Shown here in pieces: positions 53,355 through 62,942 of a stretch of DNA of 64,000 bases; positions within the stretch are counted from its first letter, which is position 1; each line of letters opens with the position of its first letter. The notes beneath the pieces are model-generated. The model was not told the DNA's origin. It worked only from the letters and a program-made list of their open reading frames with translations, and searched no databases. The stretch is from M3007 sp041736625 (GTDB lineage: Bacteria; Bacteroidota; Bacteroidia; Chitinophagales; Saprospiraceae). Made by a program: the position numbers and the translations under genes. Location: NCBI GenBank assembly GCA_041736625.1, contig JBGSTG010000057.1, positions 1 through 64,000 of the forward strand. The letters are read 5' to 3'.

Positions 53355-55313
53355 TTATTCTCTGTTGGTGACGCCCAGGGTGCCGCCCGGCACGTCGCTG
53401 GGTATGTCGTCGTCGGGGAGGGAGTCCCTTTTAACCGGTATAGCCGGCGCCGGCGTCTCGGCCACGGGCAAATGTTTTTCAACCAGATTGGCCTTGAACA
53501 TGCGCTCCTCCAGGGGGATGCGGTTGGGGGCGATATTCCGGTTGATGTATTTTTCAATCACCAGGCTGGCGATCGGGGCGGCATACGAAGCGCCCCAGCC
53601 GGCATTTTCTACAAATACGGCCACCGCGATTTTGGGATTGTCCTTGGGCGCGAACGCGAAAAATACGGAGTGGTCTTCTCCGTGCGGGTTTTGGCTGGTG
53701 CCGGTTTTGCCGCACACCTGAATGTCGGGTATCTGGGCGATGCGGGCGGTGCCCCTGTTGACGCATTCGGCCATGCCTTCGACCACCATTTCAAAATATT
53801 GGCGGTCGATGTCGACCTGTTTTTTGGTTTTGAAGCGCTCCGGGATGGGTTTGCCGTCCTGAAAACGCTTGGCCAGGTGGGGCGGATACCACCAGCCGCG
53901 GTTGGCGATGCATGCGGCCAGATTGGCCATCTGGAGGGTGGTGAGCTGTAACTCACCCTGGCCGATGCCCAGCGACATGATGGTGGGCGAACGCCAACTG
54001 CCGAGTTTGCGCGGATAAATGCGGTTGTAATAATTGGTGTCGGGTATATTGCCGGCATTTTCGTTTGGGTAGTCAATGCCCAGGTTGACCCCCAAACCGA
54101 ACGATTCGCAATACTGGTTGAACTTGGCCAGGCCGGCGTACGGATTGTTGAAGCCGTATTTGTCTACGATGTCTCTAAACTCCTGGAAATAATAGGTATT
54201 GCAGGAATAGGCGAGTGCGTCTACCACGTTGCCCACGGCGCCGTGCCCGTGGCATTTGTACAGGCGACCGGCGTAAAAGTAGCCGCCGCCACAACTCCTG
54301 CCTGCTTCGGGGAGAAGGGTGCCTTCCTGAAGGCCGATGAGGGTGACGACCGACTTGAAAATGGACCCCGGCGGGTATTTGGCCATCACCGTGCGGTCGA
54401 AGAATGGCTTGAGGGGGTCGTTGAGCATGGCGGCGAACACCTCTCCCCGGCCCTGGGTCAGGGTTAGCCGGCGCGGGTCGTAGGTAGGGGCGCTGACCAT
54501 GGCGAGCACCTCGCCGGTTTCGGGCTGGATGGCCACCACGCTGCCTGTTTTTCCCTGCATCAGCCGCTCGGCGTACACTTGCAGCTCCATGTCTATGCCA
54601 CTTACCAGGTTGCTGCCGGCCAGCGCCGCGGTGTCCAGGTCGCCGTTTTCAAAGCGTCCAACCATGCGGCCCAGGTTGTCTTTGAGCAAAAAAGTGAGTC
54701 CTTTCCGTCCACGCAGCAAATCCTCGTACTCCGATTCGATGCCGGCTGCGCCGATGTAATCGCCCAGTTGATACACTTCAGGGCGGCGTTCGATGTCGCT
54801 GGGATCTGCCTCGTTGATATAGCCCAGCACGTGCGCCCCTGCTGCATAGGGGTAACCGCGGATGCTGCGCACCTGAACAAAGTAGCCCGGAAATTCATAC
54901 AGGCTCTCCTGCAGGCGGGTACTGGTTTCAACCGACAGCTTTTTCATGAAAACAAACGGGACGGACTTGGAGAACTTGCCGCTGCGCCAGTCTTTTTTCA
55001 GGTTTTCCTGGTATTCGCTCCGCGAAATGCCCAACACGTCGCAAAACTTGTCCACGTTCATATCCTTGGCGATCTGATTGTAGGTAACCATCAGATCGTA
55101 CACCGGCTCATTGTTGAGGATCAACCGGCCCTCACGGTCGTACACCATGCCCCTGGGCGGGTACACCGTCAGCCGCTGGATGGTGATGGCGTCGGCCCTG
55201 CGGCTATAGGAGCGGTCGAACAACTGCAACTGGGCCGCTTTGAGGACCAAAGCGACAGCGCAGAGGACAAATACCCGCTGTATGTTTAACTGCCGTTGGA
55301 CGTGGTTTTGCAT
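53355..55313 (-). CDS. mrdA: Penicillin-binding protein 2 (peptidoglycan transpeptidase)
   Basis: 652 residues. One N-terminal membrane helix (IQRVFVLCAVALVLKAAQL). Dimerisation domain with the class B PBP motif R-G-x-x-x-D-R (PPRGMVYDREGRLILNN, about 53-69). Transpeptidase motifs: S-I-F-K (PPGSIFKS, active Ser about 318), S-C-N (AYSCNTYYF, about 368) and K-T-G-T (CGKTGTSQNP, about 536). Cross-links lateral wall peptidoglycan as part of the elongasome with RodA, MreB, MreC and MreD. Fourth of the mreB-mreC-mreD-mrdA set, two bases after mreD. Confidence 0.95.
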   Translation of the reverse strand: MQNHVQRQLNIQRVFVLCAVALVLKAAQLQLFDRSYSRRADAITIQRLTVYPPRGMVYDREGRLILNNEPVYDLMVTYNQIAKDMNVDKFCDVLGISRSEYQENLKKDWRSGKFSKSVPFVFMKKLSVETSTRLQESLYEFPGYFVQVRSIRGYPYAAGAHVLGYINEADPSDIERRPEVYQLGDYIGAAGIESEYEDLLRGRKGLTFLLKDNLGRMVGRFENGDLDTAALAGSNLVSGIDMELQVYAERLMQGKTGSVVAIQPETGEVLAMVSAPTYDPRRLTLTQGRGEVFAAMLNDPLKPFFDRTVMAKYPPGSIFKSVVTLIGLQEGTLLPEAGRSCGGGYFYAGRLYKCHGHGAVGNVVDALAYSCNTYYFQEFRDIVDKYGFNNPYAGLAKFNQYCESFGLGVNLGIDYPNENAGNIPDTNYYNRIYPRKLGSWRSPTIMSLGIGQGELQLTTLQMANLAACIANRGWWYPPHLAKRFQDGKPIPERFKTKKQVDIDRQYFEMVVEGMAECVNRGTARIAQIPDIQVCGKTGTSQNPHGEDHSVFFAFAPKDNPKIAVAVFVENAGWGASYAAPIASLVIEKYINRNIAPNRIPLEERMFKANLVEKHLPVAETPAPAIPVKRDSLPDDDIPSDVPGGTLGVTNRE

Positions 55314-55315
55314 GA

Positions 55316-55837
55316 TCAGCGTTTAGGATTAAAAAGAAAAACGAGCAGCAGGGCAAAAGGCATGCTCAGGGCCCATGCACTGATCGTTTTCAGCGTAATG
55401 GTGCCAATATACACAAAAGTGAACGCATCCATAGAAAAATACCACAGGCAGTGCAACAACAGGAATACCGCCAGCAGGCCGGTAAACCAGCGCCAATCGA
55501 AAAAGTGGGGTATAGCCGTGGGTTCTTTTCCCGAGTAGCCGCCTTTGGGTTCAAATACGAAGAATAGGTAGGTGCGGATGAAGCCGGAGAAAGCGCCGGC
55601 GCCGGCGTGCAGACCGAGGGTGCCGTAAAAGACGTCTATCGTAAGTCCGATCAGAAAGCCCAGCATCACGGTGAGGGCCGTAGGGGTGGCGATCGGGAGG
55701 AGCAGAATAAACAAAGGGTACACCAGCAGGTTGAAATACGGGCCAATGCTCAGACCCACCTGCCGGAGCAGTAACACCTGCAGGACCGTCAGCCCTGCGA
55801 ATCGGATGGCATTCGGCCAAAGGTCACTGCCGCTCAT
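55316..55837 (-). CDS. mreD: Rod-shape protein MreD
   Basis: 173 residues, five or six predicted membrane helices (VLQVLLLRQVGLSI, LLVYPLFILLLPIATPTALTVMLGFLIGLTIDVFYGTLG and so on). The motif GLTIDVFYGTLGLHAGAGAFSGFIRTYLF is typical of MreD proteins. Inner-membrane partner of MreC. It overlaps mreC by 14 bases and is followed by mrdA after two bases, so the call rests on sequence and gene order together. Confidence 0.88.
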   Translation of the reverse strand: MSGSDLWPNAIRFAGLTVLQVLLLRQVGLSIGPYFNLLVYPLFILLLPIATPTALTVMLGFLIGLTIDVFYGTLGLHAGAGAFSGFIRTYLFFVFEPKGGYSGKEPTAIPHFFDWRWFTGLLAVFLLLHCLWYFSMDAFTFVYIGTITLKTISAWALSMPFALLLVFLFNPKR

Positions 55838-56705
55838 AGGTTAATTTTTCCAGGCTGTCTATGGTTGTTCGGAACAGGTTTCGCACCACATACACGTGGT
55901 GCACGTCCGCTGGATCCTGGGTCAGTCGAACCCGGATGGTGTAAAAATACTGGTTTTCGCGGTCGGTCTTGGGGTTGCCTTCCACGAAGCCGACGAGCAA
56001 TCCGCCGGGAAAGAGGCTGGAGTATCCGCTGGTCAAGATGGTATCGCCTTCGGCGACCTCCACGTGCCTCGGTACATCCTTGAGGGTCATGTAGCGCGGA
56101 TGGTTGTCTTCCCAGACCAGAGAGCCGATCGCGGATTTGTTTTTAACGGCGCAGGAGATGCGCGTTTGGCGGTGGAGCACCGACATGACGGAGGAGAGGT
56201 GGGCGTCGGTATGCCGGACGATGCCCACCACGCCGTTGTCACTCATCACACCCATGTTGGCGGTGATGCTGTCGGCTGTACCCCGGTTGATCATCAGCCA
56301 GTTGTTGTTCAGGCTGATGCTGTTGCCGATGACCGTTGCCGGCACAAATTCGTATGCAGGACGCACCAGCCGGCGGTGAAGCCCTTGTTGCCCCGTCAGG
56401 GTGTCGTACAATACGTGAAAGAAGGTGTCCCGATACGGCACTTCAACCAGTCGTGCATTGATGTTCTGGGTGCGCAGGTCGGCGTTTTCGGCGCGCAGGG
56501 CCTCCACCTCCTCGCGCAGATGGAAGTATTCGCGCATGCCGGACTGCCAGTTGAGCACCTTGCCGGCGAACAGCCCGTAGGAGTGGGCGTAGATTTCTCC
56601 CTGCCGTTGGTTGTTGCCCACGAGCAGGTAAATCGACAGTACCTCCAGGATAAAGAAGGTGATAAATCCACCATTCCGGATGAAGAGTTGAAGGAGGTTG
56701 TTCAT
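55824..56705 (-). CDS. mreC: Rod-shape protein MreC
   Basis: 293 residues. One N-terminal membrane helix (GGFITFFILEVLSIYLLVG), a coiled-coil stretch (EVEALRAENADLRTQN, about 66-81), then the beta-barrel periplasmic domain with FVPATVIGNSISLNNNWLMINRGTADSI and SDNGVVGIVRHTDAHLSSVMSVLH, the standard MreC motifs. Links MreB to PBP2. Nine bases after mreB, overlaps mreD. Confidence 0.94.
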   Translation of the reverse strand: MNNLLQLFIRNGGFITFFILEVLSIYLLVGNNQRQGEIYAHSYGLFAGKVLNWQSGMREYFHLREEVEALRAENADLRTQNINARLVEVPYRDTFFHVLYDTLTGQQGLHRRLVRPAYEFVPATVIGNSISLNNNWLMINRGTADSITANMGVMSDNGVVGIVRHTDAHLSSVMSVLHRQTRISCAVKNKSAIGSLVWEDNHPRYMTLKDVPRHVEVAEGDTILTSGYSSLFPGGLLVGFVEGNPKTDRENQYFYTIRVRLTQDPADVHHVYVVRNLFRTTIDSLEKLTYERQ

Positions 56706-56714
56706 AGGCTGTCC

Positions 56715-57746
56715 TTAGACGCTCTTGCGGTCGATCAGGAAAGCGAGCTTATCGGAGTGTTGTAAAGCCATGCCGGTGCCGCGCACCACGGCTCGCAGGG
56801 GGTCGTTGGGCACGTGCACGGAGAGCTTGGTCTTTTGTTCGAGGCGTTTGTCGAGACCGCGCAACAGGGCGCCGCCACCGGTCAGGTAAATGCCCGTTTT
56901 GTAGATGTCGGAAGCCAGCTCGGGAGGGGTCATCTCCAGGGCTTTGAGTACAGCATCTTCGATTTTGCTGATGCTTTTATCCAGCGCGTAGGCTACTTCC
57001 TGGTAGTTGATGATGATCTGCTTGGGAATGCCGGTCATGAGGTCGCGGCCGTTGACCGGATAGTCGGCGGGCGGCGTTTCCAGTTCGTGCAGGGCCGAGC
57101 CGACGTTGATCTTGATCTGTTCGGCTGTGCGCTCACCGATGAGGATGTTGTGCTCGCGTTTCATGTAGCTCACGATGTCGTTGGTGAGCTCGTCGCCGGC
57201 AATGCGGATGGACTGGTCGCACACAATGCCCGACAGGGCGATTACCGCGATCTCGGTGGTGCCGCCACCGATGTCGATGATCATGTTACCCACCGGCTCT
57301 TCGATGTTCAGGCCGATACCGAGGGCGGCGGCCATGGGTTCGTGGATGAGGTAGGTCTCCTTGCTGTCTACGTGGTCGGCAGAGTCAAAAACGGCGCGCT
57401 TTTCCACCTCGGTGATGCCGCTGGGAATGCAGATGACCATCTTGAGGTGGTTGAAAAGACTGCTGCGCTTGCCCACCATGCGGATCATACCCTCGATCAT
57501 GGCTTCGGCGGCCTGAAAGTCGGCGATCACACCGTCTTTGAGCGGACGCACGGTTTTGATGTTCTCGTGGGTTTTTTCGTGCATCTGCATGGCGCGGTGC
57601 CCGACGGCAATGGTGTTGCCGCTGCGCCGGTCAATAGCGACGATGGAGGGCTCATCTACGACTACTTCGCCGTCAACCATGATGAGCGTATTGGCGGTGC
57701 CGAGGTCTACGGCCAGTTCCTGCTTAAATAATCGAAACCAATTCAA
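56715..57746 (-). CDS. mreB: Actin-like cell-shape protein MreB
   Basis: 343 residues. ATPase motifs of the actin fold: phosphate 1 DLGTANTLIMVDGEVVVDEPS (about 15-35), HEPMAAALGIGLN, phosphate 2 MIIDIGGGTTEIAVIALSG, and adenosine ITGGGALLRGLDKRL (reads YLTGGGALLRG). Polymerises under the membrane and positions the lateral-wall synthesis machinery. First gene of mreB-mreC-mreD-mrdA(-MFS) with very tight spacing. Supports rod or filament cell shape. Confidence 0.97.
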   Translation of the reverse strand: MNWFRLFKQELAVDLGTANTLIMVDGEVVVDEPSIVAIDRRSGNTIAVGHRAMQMHEKTHENIKTVRPLKDGVIADFQAAEAMIEGMIRMVGKRSSLFNHLKMVICIPSGITEVEKRAVFDSADHVDSKETYLIHEPMAAALGIGLNIEEPVGNMIIDIGGGTTEIAVIALSGIVCDQSIRIAGDELTNDIVSYMKREHNILIGERTAEQIKINVGSALHELETPPADYPVNGRDLMTGIPKQIIINYQEVAYALDKSISKIEDAVLKALEMTPPELASDIYKTGIYLTGGGALLRGLDKRLEQKTKLSVHVPNDPLRAVVRGTGMALQHSDKLAFLIDRKSV

Positions 57747-57799
57747 GATATGGGTGTGTTTTTGCGGTAATATACGGCGGTTTGTGGGATAAAAACGCG

Positions 57800-57807
57800 C
57801 AAAAGTA
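57800..57807 (-). promoter_or_regulatory. Candidate -7 box for the mre operon
   Basis: TACTTTTG on the minus strand, 53 bases before the mreB start. No clear -33 element. Confidence 0.4.
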
Positions 57808-57863
57808 AAGGATTTTCGGGAATTGGAAAAAAGGAAATAAAGGATGGTAAAAGCGGAGAAATT

Positions 57864-57893
57864 TTTGGCGCCGGCATTTTTTGACTACTTTCG
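57864..57893 (+). promoter_or_regulatory. Promoter of the P-type ATPase gene
   Basis: TTTG at 57864-57867, an 18-base spacer and TACTTTCG at 57886-57893 (one change from TAnnTTTG), 21 bases before ATG 57915. Confidence 0.5.
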
Positions 57894-57914
57894 CTCTTTA
57901 GCCCGTTTTATTAC

Positions 57915-60407
57915 ATGTCGACACCCTCCAAACCACTGCCCGGCCTGTCTCCCACCGAGGTTATTGCAAGCCGCCAGATCCACGGCAGCAACCATTTGTT
58001 CGTTCAGCCGACCCGGTTGTGGTGGCATATTTTGCGTGATGTGCTCACCGAACCCATGGTGCTTTTGCTGGTCGTTGCCTGTGTGCTGTACTTCGCCATC
58101 GGCGACCCGGTGGAGGGATGGTTCATGGCAGGGGCCATCTTGTTTGTGGTGCTCATCGACGTGGTGCAGGACTACCGCAGCGAACGCGCGCTGCTGGCCC
58201 TCCGCCAGCTGTCGCAACCCCAGGTGACCGTTATTCGGGATGGCCGGCGACAAGAGGTGCCTGCAGAAGCGGTCGTGGTGAACGACCTGATTGCCTTCGC
58301 CGAGGGGGAACGCATAGCTGCCGACGCCCAGGTAGTTCAACAGAACGACCTGAGTGTGGACGAGTCCATCCTCACCGGCGAGTCCATGCCCGTGTCTAAA
58401 AGCCCGGACGCCGATGACCGCGTGTTCCAGGGCAGTATGGTGAACGCCGGCGCAGGTGTGGGCCGGGTTACCGCTGTGGGCGACGGAACCGAGTTGGGCA
58501 AGCTGGGCCGGTCGCTGGAGACCATTAAGACCGAACCGACGCCGCTGCAGCGCAAGATCGACCGATTTGTGCGGCAAATGATGCTGGCCGGACTGATCGC
58601 ATTCCTCATCGTCCTGGCGGTGAACATGGCCCACGGATACTCGTTTTGGAGCGCCCTGTTGTATTCGCTGGCCCTGGCCATGGCCTTGATCCCGGAAGAG
58701 ATTCCCGTCGCGTTCTCCTCTTTCATGGCGCTGGGCGCCTATCGCATGACCCGCCAGTCGGTGCTCGTCAAGCAACCCAGCACCGTGGAAAGCCTGGGTT
58801 CGGCAACCGTGATTTGCCTCGACAAAACAGGGACCATCACCGAAAATCGCATGGCGGTGGCAGCAATGCTCGACTTTTCGGGACGCGGCATGGTAGTCGC
58901 CGCCGCGCGCTGGGCCAGCGAACCCGAGCCCTTCGACGCCATGGAAAAAGCCATTTACGACGCGTGGGAGGCAGAAACCCCTGCCGGGCAACGTCCGCAA
59001 CGATCCATGATACACGAATATCCACTGGAGGGCGCCCCGCCGATGATGACGCACGTTTACCGCAATTCGGCAGATTCGGGAAGCGCGGTGTACGCCAAAG
59101 GCGCCGTCGAACGCGTCCTGAAAGCATGCAGGGCAGACGCCGCTTTTGAGCGCCTCGTGATGACACAAACCCGCGAAATGGCCGCCAGGGGCTGGCGCGT
59201 GTTGGGGGTGGCTTATGCCGACTGGCCGGCGGAGAAGCCGTACCCGGAACAGCAAGACGACTTTCCCTTCGCATTCGAAGGGCTGCTGGCCCTGTACGAC
59301 CCGCCGAAGGGGAACATTCGCCAGGTAATGGACGGTTTCTACGAGGCCGGCCTCGATGTGAAAATGGTGACGGGCGATTACCCCGAAACGGCGCTGTACA
59401 TCGCCCGGGAAAGCGGTATTCGCGTGGGCGGCGACGTGGTCACGGGAGAGCAGGTGGCGCGTTTGACGGAGCAGGAACTCAGGGTAACGGTCCGTCAACA
59501 TACGGTGTTCGCGCGCATGTTCCCGCTGGCCAAGCTACGTCTGGTGGAGGCATTGAAGGCAGATGGCGCCGTGGTGGCCATGACCGGCGACGGGGTGAAC
59601 GACGGGCCGGCGTTGAAGTCGGCACAAGTAGGCGTGGCCATGGGCAGGCGAGGCTCCGAAACGGCCCGCGCAGCCGCTTCCATGGTATTGCTCGACGACG
59701 ATCTGGCGCACCTGGTCGACGCCGTACAAACCGGACGACGCATTTACAACAATCTGCGCAAGGCCATTCGCTACATCCTGTCCATTCACCTGCCCATTGT
59801 GCTGGTGGTGCTCCTTCCGTTGGTGCTGGGATGGCCTTATTTGCACCTGTTCACCCCCCTGCACGTCATTTTTCTCGAGCTGGTCATGGGGCCTACCTGC
59901 GCCATCGCCTACGAAAACGAACCCGGAGAGCCGGGCGGCAGCCGCATGCCACCGCGAACCGCCGGAAACAACCTTTTTTCGGGCAAAGAACTCCTGCTCA
60001 GCATGATGCAGGGCCTGGCGATCACCGCCGGGCTCCTGTTTATGTACCAATGGGGGATACACCAGAATGCCGGCGAGGCAACCGTGCGGAGCTATGTGTT
60101 CGTAACCCTCCTGGCGGCCAACGTATTCCTTACCCTGGTGAACCGCTCCTTTGTGCACACGCTGGCCAAAACACTGTTGTACCGTAATCCCGTTATATGG
60201 ATCATTATCGGGTTTACGGTGTTGCTGACAACCGCGATCCTCCTGGTCCAGCCCGTCCGGGATACGTTTGGCATGGCGCCCTTGCGTTGGGCTGAATTGG
60301 GATTGTGCCTGTTAACCGCCCTGGTTTCGGTACTGTGGTTCGAAGGGTGGAAGCTGTTCCTGCATGTTCGGGAGCAATATGCCCGCCAAACAACGGCATT
60401 TCCTTAA
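57915..60407 (+). CDS. P-type cation-transporting ATPase (P2-like)
   Basis: 830 residues. N-terminal cation-ATPase domain, actuator motif LTGES (about 156), TM4 LALAMALIPEEIPVAFSSFM with PEEIP, phosphorylation site DKTGTITENRM (Asp about 302), and hinge MTGDGVNDGPALKSA (about 556). Ten predicted helices. Resembles Ca/Mn-type P2A pumps, but TM6 reads FLELVMGPTCAIAYENEPGEPG and lacks the Asn/Asp pair that binds Ca2+ in SERCA, so the ion is uncertain. The promoter faces the mre operon. The next gene, a secreted caspase-TPR protein, starts 12 bases after its stop, suggesting co-transcription. Confidence 0.88.
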   Translation: MSTPSKPLPGLSPTEVIASRQIHGSNHLFVQPTRLWWHILRDVLTEPMVLLLVVACVLYFAIGDPVEGWFMAGAILFVVLIDVVQDYRSERALLALRQLSQPQVTVIRDGRRQEVPAEAVVVNDLIAFAEGERIAADAQVVQQNDLSVDESILTGESMPVSKSPDADDRVFQGSMVNAGAGVGRVTAVGDGTELGKLGRSLETIKTEPTPLQRKIDRFVRQMMLAGLIAFLIVLAVNMAHGYSFWSALLYSLALAMALIPEEIPVAFSSFMALGAYRMTRQSVLVKQPSTVESLGSATVICLDKTGTITENRMAVAAMLDFSGRGMVVAAARWASEPEPFDAMEKAIYDAWEAETPAGQRPQRSMIHEYPLEGAPPMMTHVYRNSADSGSAVYAKGAVERVLKACRADAAFERLVMTQTREMAARGWRVLGVAYADWPAEKPYPEQQDDFPFAFEGLLALYDPPKGNIRQVMDGFYEAGLDVKMVTGDYPETALYIARESGIRVGGDVVTGEQVARLTEQELRVTVRQHTVFARMFPLAKLRLVEALKADGAVVAMTGDGVNDGPALKSAQVGVAMGRRGSETARAAASMVLLDDDLAHLVDAVQTGRRIYNNLRKAIRYILSIHLPIVLVVLLPLVLGWPYLHLFTPLHVIFLELVMGPTCAIAYENEPGEPGGSRMPPRTAGNNLFSGKELLLSMMQGLAITAGLLFMYQWGIHQNAGEATVRSYVFVTLLAANVFLTLVNRSFVHTLAKTLLYRNPVIWIIIGFTVLLTTAILLVQPVRDTFGMAPLRWAELGLCLLTALVSVLWFEGWKLFLHVREQYARQTTAFP

Positions 60408-60419
60408 ATCCGACTCTAC

Positions 60420-62846
60420 ATGCGCCAACCAGCAGCATTTGCTTTCCGACTTTTTCCAATCGTTTGTTTGTGCCTGCTGGTCGCATCCGCAACGGGGCAG
60501 AACCTGCAATCCCTGCGCAAAAAAGGCGGCACCTATGCGGTGGTGGTCGGCATTTCCGTTTACCAGGATTCCGCGATCACCGACTTGCGGTACGCGCACC
60601 GCGATGCGGAGTTGTTTGCCGAATTCCTGCAGTCCAAACCCGGCGGCAACCTGGGTGGCAACCAGCTGCGCCTGCTTACCAACCAGAAAGCGTCGCTGGC
60701 GAACATCCAGTCGGCCCTGGACTGGCTCCTCAAAAAGGCCAAAAAAGATGATCGCGCCATCATTTATTTTTCCGGACACGGCGATGTGGAAAGGCTGAGC
60801 GACGACGAAAAAGGGTATTTGCTGGCGTACGATACGCCGAAGAACAATTACCGCATGAACGCCGTCGACCTGGATTATTTCAACGAACAAATCGTTGGCG
60901 AGCTCTCCCGCCAGGGCGCCCGTGTGATCGTCGTAACCGATGCCTGCCACTCCGGCTCCCTCGCCGGGGAGGGCATTGGCGGGCGCGAGGCTACCGCCGC
61001 CGAGCTGATGAAACGCTACGCCACGGAGGTCAAAATGATGTCCTGCCAGCCCCACGAACTGTCCCAGGAGTCGGATAAATGGGGCGCTGGGCGCGGGGTT
61101 TTTTCCTATTATCTCATCAATGGACTCAAAGGGCAAGCCGACCAGGACCACGACCAGGTGGTCGATCTGTACGAGTTGGAAAGCTACCTGCAGGATCGCA
61201 TCCGGCTGGCAACCAACAAAAAACAGCACCCCGAAGTGTTTGGCGGCCGGAAGGAGGAAGCGCTTTTTCTGGTGGATGAAGCGACGGCAAACGAACTGAA
61301 AGCTGTGGAAAAGGAGGAGATCCAACGCGATTTTGAGCTTAAAGTACTTCAGGAATTGGGCGACGAAGGCCTCATCCGGCACTACGAACAGTTCACCGGA
61401 GCGCTGAAGTCCGGGCAACTGCTTTTCCCCGAAGATCAGTCGGCTGTTTTTTACTACGACCTCATGTATGCAGACACCGGCTTTAAGCCCTACATCGGGT
61501 TGCTGGCGGCGCCCCTGACCACCGCCCTGCTGGATTCCGCGCAGCAGGCCATCAATGCCTACCTGAAAACGGACCCGCAGGAGTTGTCGCAACGCGAGCG
61601 TTTTGACCAGAAATACACGCGTTTTCCACTGTACCTGGGCAAGGCGGCAGAAATATTCACTCCCAAAGACCCCCGGTATCGCCATACGGTGGCCAAACAG
61701 TACTATTTTGAAGGGTTGGCGTTGCGCCTGAGTGCCGAACACCGACATGGGAGCGACTCCCTGTACCGGTTGGCGCTGGACAAGCAGCGGGAAGCCTTGC
61801 GCCTGGAGGCGCGCGCCGCCTACATCCACAATGAAATGGGTTTCCTGTTGCTGGAGCTTGACCAACGGGATACCGGGATGCACCACCTGCGGCGAGCCAT
61901 AGCGCTGTCGCCTACCTGGGCAATCCCCTATTTTAACCTGGCCATCGCCTATTTTGAATCCGACAGCCTGGAGGCGGCCAAACCGCTTTACCAGATGGCC
62001 CTGCAGCACAAGGCCGATTTCGCCTCTGCCTACACCGGCCTGGGCAATGTTTACGACCTGCAAGGACAGCCCGACTCCGCCGAGGCCATGTACCGGTCGG
62101 CCATCGCCATCCAGCCGGCCGACAAGGAGCCCTATTACAACCTGGGTGTCATGCTCAGCGCCCTGGAGGGCCGTCAGACGGAAGCTGGGGCGGCTTACCG
62201 GCAAGCCTTGCAACTGGACCCCGGGTACGCAGAGGCCTGGCTCGCACTCGGCATGTTGTCCGATGCCATGGAGCGACCCGACTCGGCGGAAATTCACTTT
62301 CGACGGGCCCTCGATCTGAACCCGGAGTACGCCGAAGCATACCAGCAACTGGGCCTACACTATCGCCGGGCCGGTCGCAACGACCTGGCAGAAAACATGC
62401 TGGTGGAGGCCATACGCGCCGATCCGGCGCTCGGCCAGATCGCCGGACAACTGGCCGAAGTGCTGATTGACCAGGGGCGCTGGGAGCAGACGCCTTCGTT
62501 GCCCATCGACACATTGCCCAAATTGTTCGTCTTGTATGCGGTGGGAGATACGTTCCGGTCATCCGGTCAAACAGACGAGGCCTTGAAAGCATATCAGCTT
62601 GCTGCATTGGTCAATCCTGCCGAACCCCTCACCGACTATTACCTCTGCGTTTATTACACCGGCCTGCATCAGGAAAAACCGGCCATTCAGCACCTGGAAA
62701 AAATGCTCGAAAAAGCGCGTGCCGCCAACATCGAAAATGATTATCTGGACTTGATAGAATCGTCCCAAGACCTCGAAACACTCCGGAATAGCCATCAATT
62801 CCCGGAATTTTACAAACGTTATTTTAAAAACAGAAAAAATAAATGA
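60420..62846 (+). CDS. Secreted caspase-family (C14) protease with TPRs
   Basis: 808 residues. Signal peptide MRQPAAFAFRLFPIVCLCLLVASATGQ. Peptidase C14 domain (about 35-290): YAVVVGISVYQ, His120 (IIYFSGHGDVE) and Cys176 (VIVVTDACHSGS), an intact catalytic dyad like bacterial metacaspases. The second half (about 390-790) contains about eight TPRs (AIPYFNLAIAYFESDSLEAAKPLYQMAL; AEAYQQLGLHYRRAGRNDLAENMLVEAI). Works outside the cytoplasm if exported. Start 12 bases after the ATPase stop suggests one operon with it. Substrate unknown. Confidence 0.88.
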   Translation: MRQPAAFAFRLFPIVCLCLLVASATGQNLQSLRKKGGTYAVVVGISVYQDSAITDLRYAHRDAELFAEFLQSKPGGNLGGNQLRLLTNQKASLANIQSALDWLLKKAKKDDRAIIYFSGHGDVERLSDDEKGYLLAYDTPKNNYRMNAVDLDYFNEQIVGELSRQGARVIVVTDACHSGSLAGEGIGGREATAAELMKRYATEVKMMSCQPHELSQESDKWGAGRGVFSYYLINGLKGQADQDHDQVVDLYELESYLQDRIRLATNKKQHPEVFGGRKEEALFLVDEATANELKAVEKEEIQRDFELKVLQELGDEGLIRHYEQFTGALKSGQLLFPEDQSAVFYYDLMYADTGFKPYIGLLAAPLTTALLDSAQQAINAYLKTDPQELSQRERFDQKYTRFPLYLGKAAEIFTPKDPRYRHTVAKQYYFEGLALRLSAEHRHGSDSLYRLALDKQREALRLEARAAYIHNEMGFLLLELDQRDTGMHHLRRAIALSPTWAIPYFNLAIAYFESDSLEAAKPLYQMALQHKADFASAYTGLGNVYDLQGQPDSAEAMYRSAIAIQPADKEPYYNLGVMLSALEGRQTEAGAAYRQALQLDPGYAEAWLALGMLSDAMERPDSAEIHFRRALDLNPEYAEAYQQLGLHYRRAGRNDLAENMLVEAIRADPALGQIAGQLAEVLIDQGRWEQTPSLPIDTLPKLFVLYAVGDTFRSSGQTDEALKAYQLAALVNPAEPLTDYYLCVYYTGLHQEKPAIQHLEKMLEKARAANIENDYLDLIESSQDLETLRNSHQFPEFYKRYFKNRKNK

Positions 62847-62942
62847 AGCAAAAGTGATAACACGGTTATATTTCGAGAACTTTTGACTGCAATAAACTTG
62901 TGTTAGGGTGACTGCTCTTTTTAACTTTTCAAAAAACAGACC

